Below are positions 1 to 8,942 of a stretch of DNA of 64,000 nt, piece after piece (the first letter of the stretch is position 1; every line of letters begins with the position of its first letter). Source of the stretch: Pullilachnospira sp963929535 (lineage in GTDB: Bacteria; Bacillota; Clostridia; Lachnospirales; Lachnospiraceae); the NCBI GenBank assembly GCA_963929535.1, contig CAWVIZ010000010.1, forward strand, positions 1-64,000. Direction: 5' to 3'. Position numbers and translations under genes: made by a program. Under the pieces are notes generated by a model. That model was not told the DNA's origin, made no database searches, and was given only the letters and a program-made list of their open reading frames with translations.

Positions 1-1116
1 ACACTAGATCGCGTGTTCAGCAGTCAGTACCGCAGCTTTTACCCAGGTATCCGTGGAAAAAGGCTTTCCACCGGAAAGGTGGATATCCGTCTGGAAGAAC
101 TGACACTTGGGAACGGGGAGACGGATGCCTGGAAAGACGGGCTGCAGGTGATGCCTGGAATGACGGTTTCCAAGATCCCCAGGATCTATAACGATGCCGC
201 AGACTGTTTGTGCGGGCATCGGTGGAAATTTCAGGAGGGGAAGAAAGCGGCAATACACTGTCCCGGGAGGCGCTTGAAGGAATCTCCGGGGATTGGATCC
301 GGAAGGGAGATTACTATTATTACACCAGAATACTGAAAAGCGGGGAGAGCACGGAGCTGTTTCAGGGAATCATCATACCGTCTCAATGGGAACAGGGAGA
401 GATCCCGGGAAGAGATACATGGCAGGTTCAGGTGCGGGCAGAGGCCATTCAGGCGGAACATCTGGAGCCGGATTTCGATGCGGAGGATCCCTGGGGCGCC
501 CGGGGACAGAAGTATACCATAGAAACGGCCAGAACAGAGAGCCCTCTGATTGCTCCGGAAACGGACTCTGCGTTTACCGGTACGGTGGTTCTGGACAGGG
601 AAACAGAGGAATTGCTGGCGGATCCGGAAGACTTTGTGGGAGATTTCCAGGAATTTTTACCGGGAGATATACAGGAGCGGCATCTGCGGCTGGAAAATCA
701 TACCGGGGAGGCCAGAACCATTTATTTTCGTTCAGAGACGGATTCAGGTCAGAACTGGATGACGGAGATGCGGCAGAAGGTGACTGTTATCAGCGGGGGA
801 GAGGAGACGACGGATTTTGAAGGAGCAATGACAGAGTCACAGTGGACGGAATACCGGCAGATCTGCCGGCTGGATCCGGGGGCAGAGCGCGGAGGTGGTG
901 ATCCGGCTGTCCATGCCGGAGTCGCTGGGTAATCAGTATTCGGTACAGGATGGCACAGCCGTCTTTCAGCTTTGCGCGGATGAGAAGATAACAGCGGCAA
1001 AGACCGGGGATTCCAACTGGGAAATCTGGGTACTGATTCCGGGCGTCGCGGCCTTTGCGGGAATGGCGGCTGCGGGAATCCTGTGGTCAGGACACAGAAA
1101 AGGAGGAAAGCGATGA
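1..1116 (+). pseudogene. TasA/CalY-like secreted fibre protein, 5' end outside window, two frameshifts
   Basis: The reading starts in frame 1 (a stretch containing GKVDIRLEEL and a PGMTVSKIP segment), passes to frame 3 near 207 and returns to frame 1 near 880. Restoring one T in the TTT run at 207-209 and removing one G from the run at 878-882 gives one continuous protein, with the segment DCFVRASVEI in the middle and a C-terminal membrane helix followed by a Lys/Arg-rich end. The pattern of a KVDI strand, a PG-containing strand and a FVRASVEI strand is that of camelysin/TasA-type proteins exported through SipW. The next gene is a SipW-type peptidase, which supports this. The indels could be real decay, phase variation or base-calling errors in homopolymers. 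The start codon lies upstream of the window. Confidence 0.6.
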
Positions 1117-1610
1117 GAAAAGCTGCTGAATGGGCCGGGAACATTTTTTATCTGATACTGCTGTCTGCTGCTGCGCTTCTGGCGTTTCCGCTGATTCCCG
1201 GCTGGAGCCCGCAGGTGGTGCTCAGCGGTTCCATGGAACCAGAGATTCCGGTGGGAAGTCTGGTGTATATTGACCGCAGGACAAAGGCGGAAGAGATCCG
1301 GGCGGGAGATGTGATCGCTTATCATCTGGGAGAAAAGGCGGCGGTCCTTCACCGGGTAATCCGGGTGGAAAAATCAGAGGGATATTTTACCACCAAGGGG
1401 GATGCGAATCAGGCAGAAGATCCGGGAGAAGTATCCTTCGGGCAGTATATGGGGAAATTGGTATTCTGCATTCCGCTGGCGGGGTATTTGGCTGCAGCGG
1501 TGCAGCATCCGGCTATTTGGGCTGCAGGCGGGGCGGTGTTCCTTCTGATCTGCGGAATCCGGGGAATCACCGGAAAAGGAAAGAAGGTGATGAGCGATGA
1601 AAAAGTATAG
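1113..1610 (+). CDS. sipW: SipW-type (ER-type) signal peptidase I
   Basis: A 165-residue membrane protease that should cleave the signal peptides of the adjacent TasA-like and adhesin proteins. The start at 1113 follows an AGGAGG site at 1101-1106. There is an N-terminal membrane helix, the catalytic serine box LSGSMEP about residues 35-41, and VLHRVI about residues 75-80, where a histidine replaces the lysine of ordinary bacterial signal peptidases. That Ser/His pairing is characteristic of the SipW/ER class. A second hydrophobic segment near the C-terminus is a likely second membrane helix. The gene is intact although both neighbours are frameshifted. It overlaps the downstream adhesin by 14 bases, which indicates one operon. 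Confidence 0.88.
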   Translation: MRKAAEWAGNIFYLILLSAAALLAFPLIPGWSPQVVLSGSMEPEIPVGSLVYIDRRTKAEEIRAGDVIAYHLGEKAAVLHRVIRVEKSEGYFTTKGDANQAEDPGEVSFGQYMGKLVFCIPLAGYLAAAVQHPAIWAAGGAVFLLICGIRGITGKGKKVMSDEKV

Positions 1611-3820
1611 ATACCCTGGCAGAAGACTGCTGGGACTTCTGATAGCTGTGGTGTTTTTGGTGGGAGTGGTTCCTGTGGGGATCCGGCAGGTATGGGGGGA
1701 AGAATCCGGAGAATTTTATATCGATCCTTATCAGGGGGCGATCCGGCCATTTTCCTTTGACAATTCTGCCAGGATGACCATCAGCAGTGAGCGGTACGAT
1801 AAATTTGCCTGGGATCCTACCGCGCAGGGGGACAAAAAACTGTCCACATCTGGCCATGGGGATCAAGTATGGGTGGGGGATAATAAAAATCCGGACGGGC
1901 AGGGAAAATGGAGAAATGTGTACTGCCTGGAGTTTGAAAAGTCCAGTCCCACGGGACAGACCATGACGTATGTGGGATTTACCAACCGGAAGGTGGCCTA
2001 TGCTCTGTATTACGGTTCTGTATATTACGGACAGACCAGCCGCTATGCAGGGTACTCTACGGGAGACTGGCGGATGGATTATTTTGTGACGCAGATTGCG
2101 ATCCATATCCTGAATAATGAATTTACGCTGGCGGCATTTCAGACCGCTTTAAACAGGCCGGGAAGCCAGGCTACGGCCGGTGAGAAAAATCTGGTGTATG
2201 AAAAAGTAAAGAAGCTGGTGAACGAAGCAAATGTACAGGGTAATTACGGAGGATTTACCAGTGATGGATGGATCGATATGGGAGTAGGAAAGTTTTCTCT
2301 TACCGGATATCAGGATGCCTGGAAGGAGGAAAATGGAAAGTACTATTCCCAGGGAAAGTTTAAAGCCAGTTTCCAGAGCTACTACGGATATGATTTCCGG
2401 AACAGATCACATCCTATGAGGTGGAGACGGCTTCCGGGGTGAAGGTGAGAAAAAGTGATGAAAAGACGTATTCGGATTTCGATCTGGAGATCAGTAAAAG
2501 CCAGTTTGCCAAATGGCAGCTTACCGGGAAAACCATCCCGGTAAAGGTAACCATGAAGATCCCAAGATACTGGGGCGGGGGGATCTATCGGTGTGAAAAT
2601 GGAGTGCAGGATGTGTGCTTCCTTACATGGTCCAGTTCCGGCGGCGATGTGACTTACACCCAGAACGTCAACCTTCATATCCCCAAAAAGACGGAAACAC
2701 TGACCATTTATAAAAAAGACCAGGACAGTCAGAAATCATTGGCGGGAGCTGTGTTCTCTCTGTGGGCATACGATGGAAAGCAGTATGGAAAGAAGGTAAA
2801 GAACTTTACAGATAATGGGATGGAAGCTACACGTGTAAAGGGATCGACTATACGGACACCCAGGATGGATGGTTTCTGATCAGGGAAGAAAAAGCTCCGG
2901 AGGAATACAGCAACCAGTACCTTCTTTACAACAGTACGGATCAATCCGATTATGAAACGTACGGCGGACGGCAGATCCATATGACAGAAAACGGGATTTC
3001 CTTTGACGGGGTGGAGGACGGAGCCATATTCCTGGATAAAAAGCTGACGCCCCAGGCAAATCTGGAGGTGAAAAAATTTGATGCTGTCAGCGGAAACATA
3101 CTGGACAGTGCCGGCATTGCTGTTTTTGAATGGAGCAAATCCTTGGGCGCTTATAGGGAGGAGGCTGTCCAGCAGCTGGCATATGAAAAGGAAAAGCAGC
3201 GGTATGTGACAAAGTCTCCCCTTACCCGGACAGAGGAGAATGAAGGAAAATTTATCGTGAAGGAAACGGTCATGCCGGAGGGATACCGTTGTCCCTGGAA
3301 CCGGGAGATTCAGGTGACGGAGCCGGGGCTTGTGACGATGATGCTGGATGCGCCCAACTATCCGGTACGTTCCGTAACCATCCAAAAAAAGGTACGCAGT
3401 CAGGATATAAACTGGGCCCATGGCAATCCCACATTTTTCTTCCGGATATGGGGAGAGGATATCAATGGAGAACAGCATGAGTACCGCTGCTGTGTGGAAC
3501 TGACTTCCGGAGATACCAATGGAGATTTTCTGGAAAAAAGCGTTACAGTGGGAAACCTGCCAGCTGGAATTTACCGGGTGGAAGAGGATGGAGAGGTGCT
3601 TCGGTACATTCTGACGGATATGGAGGCGCTGACAGACAATGTGTCTGTGGAAAAAGAAGAACTGGAGGTGGTCAATGGGATACAGAAGATCCGGGGACAG
3701 GCCTTATGTGATCTGACTTTGGAAGACGGCAGTGTGGGATTCTTTAATGAAAAGGTGATGCATGACCAGTATACGGATAATCAGGTTCTGGTGAACCATA
3801 TACGGATTGCGGACAGCTGA
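1597..3820 (+). pseudogene. Thioester-domain / Cna-B-type surface adhesin, two frameshifts
   Basis: Begins with MKKYRYPGRR and a hydrophobic export signal. A thioester domain follows: Cys about residue 110 in VYCLEFEK and Gln about residue 166 in VTQIAIH are the pair that forms the internal Cys-Gln thioester in Gram-positive adhesins. After it come at least two Cna-B/SpaA-like beta-sandwich domains (for example ETLTIYKKDQDS and ANLEVKKFDAVSG). The frame moves from 1 to 3 at the TTT run 2394-2396 (one T short) and from 3 to 2 at the GGG run 2817-2819 (one G short); repairing both gives one continuous protein to the stop at 3818. There is no LPXTG motif or C-terminal membrane anchor. It is translationally overlapped with sipW. 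As sequenced it would yield a truncated product of about 280 residues. Confidence 0.72.
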
Positions 3821-3860
3821 CGGGACTCCTCTTCATTTGGCGCTGCTGCATTACCTGTAT

Positions 3861-4057
3861 GGTTACTATTTACAGCCACCCCACCCGCATGCGCACTCGT
3901 CGCGCTTACGCGCTTTGGTCCCGCCCCTTACGGGGCTAAGACTGGTTATGTGGGTGGGGTGACTGCTTCACAGTCCTGTTTCATACTTGACAGCAGATGC
4001 TTTTGTGCAGGCACAACGCGTCTGCTGTCAAGTATAAAACTGCTGTGAATAGTAACC
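3861..4057. repeat. MITE-like palindromic element, copy 1
   Basis: The ends GGTTACTATTTACAGC (3861-3876) and GCTGTGAATAGTAACC (4042-4057) are inverted copies with one mismatch. Two inner hairpins sit between them: 3877-3890 with 3949-3962, and 3979-3997 with 4021-4039 (19 bp, one mismatch), the latter capped by a smaller TTGTGC/GCACAA stem. GTATGG occurs just outside both ends. A shorter relative lies at 31941-32055. It may double as a transcription terminator for the adhesin operon. Confidence 0.7.
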
Positions 4058-4095
4058 CCGTATGGCCATATTACGCAAATTTGACGAAAAAATGC

Positions 4096-4124
4096 TTGTA
4101 TAGTAAATTTCGTTATGCTATAAT
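4096..4124 (+). promoter_or_regulatory. rpsB promoter
   Basis: TTGTAT (4096-4101), a 17-base spacer and a perfect TATAAT (4119-4124), about 110 bases before rpsB. It starts only about 40 bases past the end of the palindromic element. Confidence 0.8.
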
Positions 4125-4233
4125 CTAAAGGTCGCAAAAAACACCTGTGCCGATTCGGAGGAGGGTGCCTGAAAAAAAGGTCTCAAAGAACAGGAAGCAC
4201 AGGGAAGATTAAAACCAAAAGGAGATTGAAGAC

Positions 4234-4974
4234 ATGAGCGTTATTTCAATGAAACAGTTGCTGGAAGCAGGTGTGCATTTCGGACATCAGACCAGAAGAT
4301 GGAACCCCAAGATGGCTGAGTACATCTATACCGAGAGAAACGGAATCTATATTATCGACCTGCAGAAATCCGTTGGTATGGTGGACGATGCTTACAGGGC
4401 AGTTTCCGATATTGCTGCAGAGGGCGGTACGATTCTGTTTGTGGGAACTAAGAAGCAGGCGCAGGATGCCATCAAGACAGAGGCAGAGCGCTGCGGTATG
4501 TTCTATGTAAATGAGAGATGGCTGGGCGGTATGCTGACAAACTTCAAGACGATCCGCAGCAGAATTGAGAGACTGAAAGAGATCGAGGCTATGGAGGCTG
4601 ACGGAACCTTCGACGTACTGCCGAAGAAGGAAGTTATCGCTTTGAGAAAAGAGATGTCCAAGCTGCAGAAGAACCTGGGCGGAATCAAAGAGATGAAGAG
4701 ACTGCCGGATGCGATCTTCATCGTAGATCCCAAGAAGGAGAGAATCTGTGTTCAGGAAGCACATGCTCTGGGAATTCCGCTGATCGGTATCTGTGATACA
4801 AACTGTGACCCGGAGGAACTGGATTATGTAATCCCGGGTAATGACGATGCGATCCGTGCGGTAAAACTCATCGTTTCCAAAATGGCCGATGCTGTTGTGG
4901 AAGCAAATCAGGGGGCTACCGGCGAGGAAGAGTTCGTAGAAGAAGCTGCAGAGGAGATGGCAGAGGAGGAGTAA
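4234..4974 (+). CDS. rpsB: 30S ribosomal protein S2
   Basis: A 246-residue S2 protein of the small ribosomal subunit, needed for binding of S1-like factors and mRNA. The N-terminal signature HFGHQTRRWNPKM (about residues 12-24) and the conserved WLGGMLTNF and VDPKKE segments are present. The C-terminus ends in a glutamate-rich tail, as in many Firmicutes. The start follows AAAGGAGA. It is followed by a hairpin and then tsf, the usual rpsB-tsf arrangement. Confidence 0.98.
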   Translation: MSVISMKQLLEAGVHFGHQTRRWNPKMAEYIYTERNGIYIIDLQKSVGMVDDAYRAVSDIAAEGGTILFVGTKKQAQDAIKTEAERCGMFYVNERWLGGMLTNFKTIRSRIERLKEIEAMEADGTFDVLPKKEVIALRKEMSKLQKNLGGIKEMKRLPDAIFIVDPKKERICVQEAHALGIPLIGICDTNCDPEELDYVIPGNDDAIRAVKLIVSKMADAVVEANQGATGEEEFVEEAAEEMAEEE

Positions 4975-5020
4975 GGAATACTTACGGTTGTCTTTGCAGC
5001 CTGAGGGCAGAAAGATAACC

Positions 5021-5049
5021 GGCAGCCGCTTCGGCGGCTGCCCTCTTTT
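5021..5049 (+). terminator. Hairpin between rpsB and tsf
   Basis: GGCAGCCGC (5021-5029), TTCG tetraloop, GCGGCTGCC (5034-5042), then a T-rich CTCTTTTCTGTTT tract. It is probably a partial terminator that sets the rpsB/tsf ratio. Confidence 0.75.
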
Positions 5050-5056
5050 CTGTTTA

Positions 5057-5086
5057 TTTCCGTGGGCAATGAGCCAAGCGGACATG
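5057..5086 (+). repeat. Short dispersed motif GGGCAATGAGCCAAGCGGA, copy 1
   Basis: A roughly 30-base sequence centred on GGGCAATGAGCCA in the tsf leader. Relatives occur at 35188-35217 (plus strand) and, reverse-complemented, at 12711-12740. Confidence 0.45.
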
Positions 5087-5157
5087 GGAATGTGTCTGTT
5101 TTGGTGTATGCAGATGGGAACAGTTCAAAACGACATTTGGATTCGGAGGAAATGATA

Positions 5158-6090
5158 ATGGCTATTACAGCAGCAATGGTAAAAGAGTTAAGAGAGATGA
5201 GCGGCGCCGGAATGATGGACTGTAAGAAAGCTCTTACAGCTACCGAAGGCGATATGGACAAGGCTATGGAGTTCCTGAGAGAAAAGGGACTGGCTACCGC
5301 TCAGAAGAAAGCCGGAAGAATCGCAGCAGAGGGTATCGTTATGCTGAAGGTTACCGAGGATGGCAAGAAAGCAGTGGCTGTTGAGGTGAACGCCGAGACA
5401 GACTTCGTTGCAAAGAACGAGAAATTCCAGGGATATGTGGCACAGGTTGCCGAGCAGGCTCTGGAGACAACTGCCGCTGATGTGGACGCTTTCCTGGCTG
5501 AGCCCTGGAAGTTTGACACCAGCAAGACTGTGAACGAGGCTCTGGCCGGACAGATCGCGGTAATCGGCGAGAACATGAAGATCCGTCGTTTCCAGCAGGT
5601 GGAGGAGTCCAACGGATTCGTTGCTTCCTACACTCATATGGGCGGTAAGATCGGTGTTCTGGTTGACGTGGAGACCGATGTGGTAAACGATGAGATCAAA
5701 GAGATGGCAAAGAATGTTGCCATGCAGGTTGCTGCCCTGAAACCGCAGTACACCAGCAGAGATGAGGTGGACGCTGCCTACATCGAGCATGAGAAAGAGA
5801 TCCTGACCGTACAGGCCAAGAACGAGAAGCCGGATGCCAACGATAAGATTATCAACGGCATGGTAATGGGACGTATCAACAAAGAGCTGAAAGAGATCTG
5901 CCTGCTGGATCAGGTATATGTAAAGGCAGAGGACGGAAAGCAGTCTGTTGGAAAATATGTGGAGGAAGTTGCCAAGGCCAACGGCGCGAAGGTAACTGTA
6001 AAAGGCTTCGTTCGTTTCGAGACCGGAGAGGGTATCGAGAAGAAGGAAGAGGATTTTGCGGCTGAGGTTGCAAAACAGATGGGAATGTAA
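5158..6090 (+). CDS. tsf: Elongation factor Ts
   Basis: A 310-residue nucleotide exchange factor for EF-Tu. I chose the ATG at 5158 because GGAGGA ends at 5150, seven bases upstream; the in-frame ATG at 5152 is too close to that site. The N-terminal UBA-like segment (MSGAGMMDCKKAL) and the EF-Tu contact motif ETDFVAKNE are present, followed by the two core subdomains. It is about the usual length. Downstream is a strong terminator, so rpsB-tsf ends here. Confidence 0.98.
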   Translation: MAITAAMVKELREMSGAGMMDCKKALTATEGDMDKAMEFLREKGLATAQKKAGRIAAEGIVMLKVTEDGKKAVAVEVNAETDFVAKNEKFQGYVAQVAEQALETTAADVDAFLAEPWKFDTSKTVNEALAGQIAVIGENMKIRRFQQVEESNGFVASYTHMGGKIGVLVDVETDVVNDEIKEMAKNVAMQVAALKPQYTSRDEVDAAYIEHEKEILTVQAKNEKPDANDKIINGMVMGRINKELKEICLLDQVYVKAEDGKQSVGKYVEEVAKANGAKVTVKGFVRFETGEGIEKKEEDFAAEVAKQMGM

Positions 6091-6120
6091 TGCGGAGTTT
6101 GCATTGAATTTCTGATAATG

Positions 6121-6166
6121 AAACCCTTATAAGTGGTGATTTTACATCGCTTATAAGGGTTTTTGT
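6121..6166 (+). terminator. tsf terminator
   Basis: AAACCCTTATAAG (6121-6133) pairs perfectly with CTTATAAGGGTTT (6150-6162), followed by TTTG. Rho-independent terminator. Confidence 0.92.
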
Positions 6167-6309
6167 AATATGGGAAATACGCTGCGGAATATAAAGTTTG
6201 GCTGATTTTGCTGGATCATGCCCATCGTGAAGAATCTGGATCGTTTTAATAAATGGCTCAGAGCATATCCATTCTGTAACAATGTTAAGAATGAAAGAGT
6301 AGAATAGTC

Positions 6310-7297
6310 ATGAAAAATAGAAAAAATTATTTTAAAGGGATATGTTGTGTAGTTGTATGTGCATTTGTATTGACAGGCTGCACAAACCATCCCAGCGGAG
6401 AAGAAAATTCCGCGGAAAGACAAAAAGAAGAATCAGAGGAAGAAAAACAAGCGTTGTCGGAAATTAAATCAGGCAGCAATTCCATGGAAACAGACGCAGA
6501 AAACCCTGGCGAAAGCGTGGAAATGGAACCGGAAATAATAGAGACAGACTGGTCAGAATATTCAATGGCCTGAATGGAACAGCAGTTATATATGATGCTT
6601 CCACAGACAATATACAATCTATGACCGCAATCTTGCAGTTGCCAGAAGTTCTCCGTGTTCTACATTTAAAATTATTTCTTCCTTGATTGCATTGGAAAAT
6701 GGAATTATTGATCCGGAGGACTCTGCTCGAAGCTGGAGCGGCGAAATGTTCTGGAATGAAAACTGGAATAAAGATATTGATTTTAGAGAAGCGTTTCGTA
6801 CTTCCTGTGTATGGTATTACAGACAAGTCATCGATGAGATTGGGAAAGAAATGATGCAAAAGGAATTGGACAAGCTCCGGTATGGTAATTACGAGATTTC
6901 TGATTGGGAGGGAAGATTAAATACAAACAATAACAACAGGGCTTTAACCGGATTTTGGATTGAATCCTCTTTACTGATCTCACCAAAAGAACAGGTGGAG
7001 GTAATGGAACGTATCTTTGGCAGTAACTCAGTATATTCGGAAGAGACACTGAAGGAATTAAAGCAGGTTATGCTGGTGCCGGAGGGGGATAGAACTGATA
7101 TTTCTATATATGGAAAAACGGGAATGGGGAAAGACAATGGCATTGTTGTTGATGCATGGTTCACAGGTTTTGCGGAAAGTACAACGGGAAATATATATTA
7201 TTGTGTACGCCTTGGAAGAACAGACGGCATGGATGTATCCAGCACGTTGGCAAAAGAAATAGCAATTAATCTGGTATCGGATTATTGCGTTCAATAA
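6310..7297 (+). pseudogene. Class D beta-lactamase lipoprotein, frameshifted
   Basis: Starts in frame 1 with a lipoprotein signal (VLTGC about residues 19-23) and an acidic linker, then needs two frame changes. One T is missing near 6561-6562 (frame 1 to 3) and one or four bases are missing near 6609-6611 (frame 3 to 2). The rest is open to 7297. All active-site motifs of the family survive: STFK (6659-6670), the SCV triad in SCVWYYR, the YGN motif and KTG in YGKTGMG. Closest resemblance is to class D enzymes and BlaR1 sensor domains of Firmicutes; without a BlaR1 membrane part it reads as an enzyme. As sequenced it is not expressible as one chain, so it is probably a recent pseudogene or contains sequence errors. 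Confidence 0.75.
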
Positions 7298-7481
7298 TTT
7301 TTTGCAGCTTAAAGAAGGATTTTCCCATCAGATAATATTCTCTCTGAAAACTGATGTTTTCCGGTCGGAGGAGACGGATGAAAGAAAACGCTGGAGGCTG
7401 TATCAGCGATGCAAAAATGTAAGACGGACTGTGTGTGGATTGAATTTGTCCAGAATGATAAGTTAGAGAAAAGGAGACTGT

Positions 7482-8219
7482 ATGATGAAAAAATTTCCTA
7501 AATTTGAAAAAGAATATATGCCCATGTTCCGGGATTCGGATGCCCAGGGCCTGATCGGTATGCGTGCCTATCTGTACTATTTTCAGGATATGGCCACAGA
7601 GCATCTTTATCTTATGGGAAGAGGCAACGATACACTGCCGGAAAAATACGGTATGGCCTGGGTATATACAAAATATCACCTGCGTATATTCAAAACGGCG
7701 GATTTTTCGCGGCCGCTTCATATGGAAACATGGATAGAAAAGCAGGATAAAATAAGGTTGTGGCAGGATCTGAAAATTTCCGCGGGCAATGAGATCTATG
7801 CTCTGGGAAGACTGGAGAGCTGTGTGTTCCATCTGGGAAAGCAGAGAATAGGCAGATTGTCTGATATAGAAATGCCTCTGGAAGCTGCAATTGACGAAAA
7901 GATCGGACTGGACCGCTTTTCCAGAATGAGACAGGAAACCGGGGAAATGGAATATGTGTATTCCTGCCGGGTACAGTATTCTGACCTTGATAAGAGTCAT
8001 CATATGGCAAATCTGAGGTATGTGAATCTTATGGAAAATGCTTTTTCACCTGATTTTTACAGCTGTCACAGTGTAAAGGAAATGGAACTGCATTATACTG
8101 CCCAGTGTTTTTACGGTGACGAAATCAGGGTATATAAAAAGGATATGGGAACCTGCTATCAGATAACAGGGAAAAAGTCGGACGGAACAGATGTTTTCAG
8201 AGGGCTTATGATATTTTAA
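7482..8219 (+). CDS. Acyl-ACP thioesterase family protein
   Basis: A 245-residue double hot-dog protein of the FatA/FatB-like bacterial thioesterase family, expected to hydrolyse acyl-ACP in the cytoplasm. The N-terminal hot-dog begins with MFRDSDAQGLIGM and contains GMAWVYTKYHLRI. The second repeat contains VQYSDLDKSHHMANLRYVN, the segment where the family carries its catalytic Asp/Asn/His region. ATG codons at 7482 and 7485 are both possible behind AAAGGAGA. It is a single-gene unit with a terminator after it. Confidence 0.87.
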   Translation: MMKKFPKFEKEYMPMFRDSDAQGLIGMRAYLYYFQDMATEHLYLMGRGNDTLPEKYGMAWVYTKYHLRIFKTADFSRPLHMETWIEKQDKIRLWQDLKISAGNEIYALGRLESCVFHLGKQRIGRLSDIEMPLEAAIDEKIGLDRFSRMRQETGEMEYVYSCRVQYSDLDKSHHMANLRYVNLMENAFSPDFYSCHSVKEMELHYTAQCFYGDEIRVYKKDMGTCYQITGKKSDGTDVFRGLMIF

Positions 8220-8349
8220 AATGATCTGCCTGCAGAGAAAGAGGAGATTCTCCGGAAGTACGGAAACAAACTCAGTATGTGGTGTGCAGATGAATGTACC
8301 TTCGAGCATCGGTTTACCATAAAGAACAGATGAGAACAGCAGGAGGAAA

Positions 8350-8392
8350 ACGCCAAATCGGCATGTGAAAGCAGCCGCTTTGGTGTTTTTTT
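8350..8392 (+). terminator. Terminator after thioesterase
   Basis: ACGCCAAATCGGC (8350-8362) pairs with GCCGCTTTGGTGT (8373-8385) with one mismatch and one G-T pair, followed by seven T residues. Confidence 0.85.
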
Positions 8393-8416
8393 GAACTTTC
8401 CTGTAACGAAACCGTC
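8393..8416 (+). promoter_or_regulatory. Candidate ECF-type promoter of the sigma/anti-sigma operon
   Basis: GAAC (8393-8396), exactly 16 bases, CGTC (8413-8416), followed about 40 bases later by the sigma gene. GAAC-N16-CGTC is the usual ECF promoter layout and suggests autoregulation by the encoded sigma factor. Confidence 0.5.
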
Positions 8417-8453
8417 AGAAAAGAAACATATAGACAGAGGAGGAGACAGGAAC

Positions 8454-8942
8454 ATGGATGAAATGGAGAAGATTTATAAAAAATACATGCCGCAGGTGTA
8501 CCGGTTTCTGTTCAGCCTTTGCCATGACTCCCATCTGACGGAGGAACTGACGCAGGAAACTTTCTTTCAGGCGATGAAATCCATTGATAAATTCCGGGGA
8601 GACTGTAAACTCTATGTGTGGCTGTGCTCCATCGCGAAACATCTGTGGTACAGGGAAGTGAAAAAGAAGGAGAGGGAGTATCCTTCCTGTTTTGAAGACG
8701 AGATTCTTCCTGCCGGAACGGACACAGAGGATTCCGCTATTCAGAAGGTACAGGTGATAGAACTGTATAAAATCCTGCACTCCTTTGAAGAACCGGTCAG
8801 AGAGGTTATGTATCTGCGTCTGAATGGAAATTTCACGTTCAGAGAGATCGGAGATATCATGGGGAGGGATGAGAACTGGGCCCGGGTTACCTTTTACCGC
8901 GGCAGACAGAGGATAAGAAAGGAGAGCCGTTATGAAATGTGA
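8454..8942 (+). CDS. ECF-family RNA polymerase sigma factor
   Basis: A 162-residue group IV sigma factor. Region 2 (about residues 8-75) contains LTEELTQETFFQAMKSIDKF and a WLCSIAKHLWY segment. Region 4 (about residues 105-158) contains PVREVMYLRLNGNFTFREIG and an HTH ending in YRGRQRIRKE. The start at 8454 follows GAGGAGGAGACAGG. The 3' end overlaps the anti-sigma gene by 11 bases, so the two are translationally coupled. The signal it senses cannot be told from sequence. Confidence 0.92.
   Translation: MDEMEKIYKKYMPQVYRFLFSLCHDSHLTEELTQETFFQAMKSIDKFRGDCKLYVWLCSIAKHLWYREVKKKEREYPSCFEDEILPAGTDTEDSAIQKVQVIELYKILHSFEEPVREVMYLRLNGNFTFREIGDIMGRDENWARVTFYRGRQRIRKESRYEM

Larger units (their letters stand above)
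3821..4233 (+). other. Intergenic region between adhesin operon and rpsB
   Basis: No gene is visible here. It holds the palindromic repeat element (3861-4057), the rpsB promoter (4096-4124) and a 109-base rpsB leader. The leader contains two AGGAGG-like purine tracts but no convincing open frame. Confidence 0.7.

Noticed and set aside
207..2819. Programmed ribosomal frameshifting in the surface operon
   Set aside because: The shift sites are plain short runs of T or G without a slippery heptamer, internal Shine-Dalgarno or following pseudoknot, and two genes would each need two events.
3946..4137. A 63-codon minus-strand frame between the adhesin and rpsB
   Set aside because: It lies inside the palindromic repeat and overlaps the rpsB promoter; it has no ribosome-binding site.
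6166..6309. A possible regulator remnant upstream of the beta-lactamase
   Set aside because: No frame gives a recognisable protein segment; stops interrupt all three plus-strand frames.
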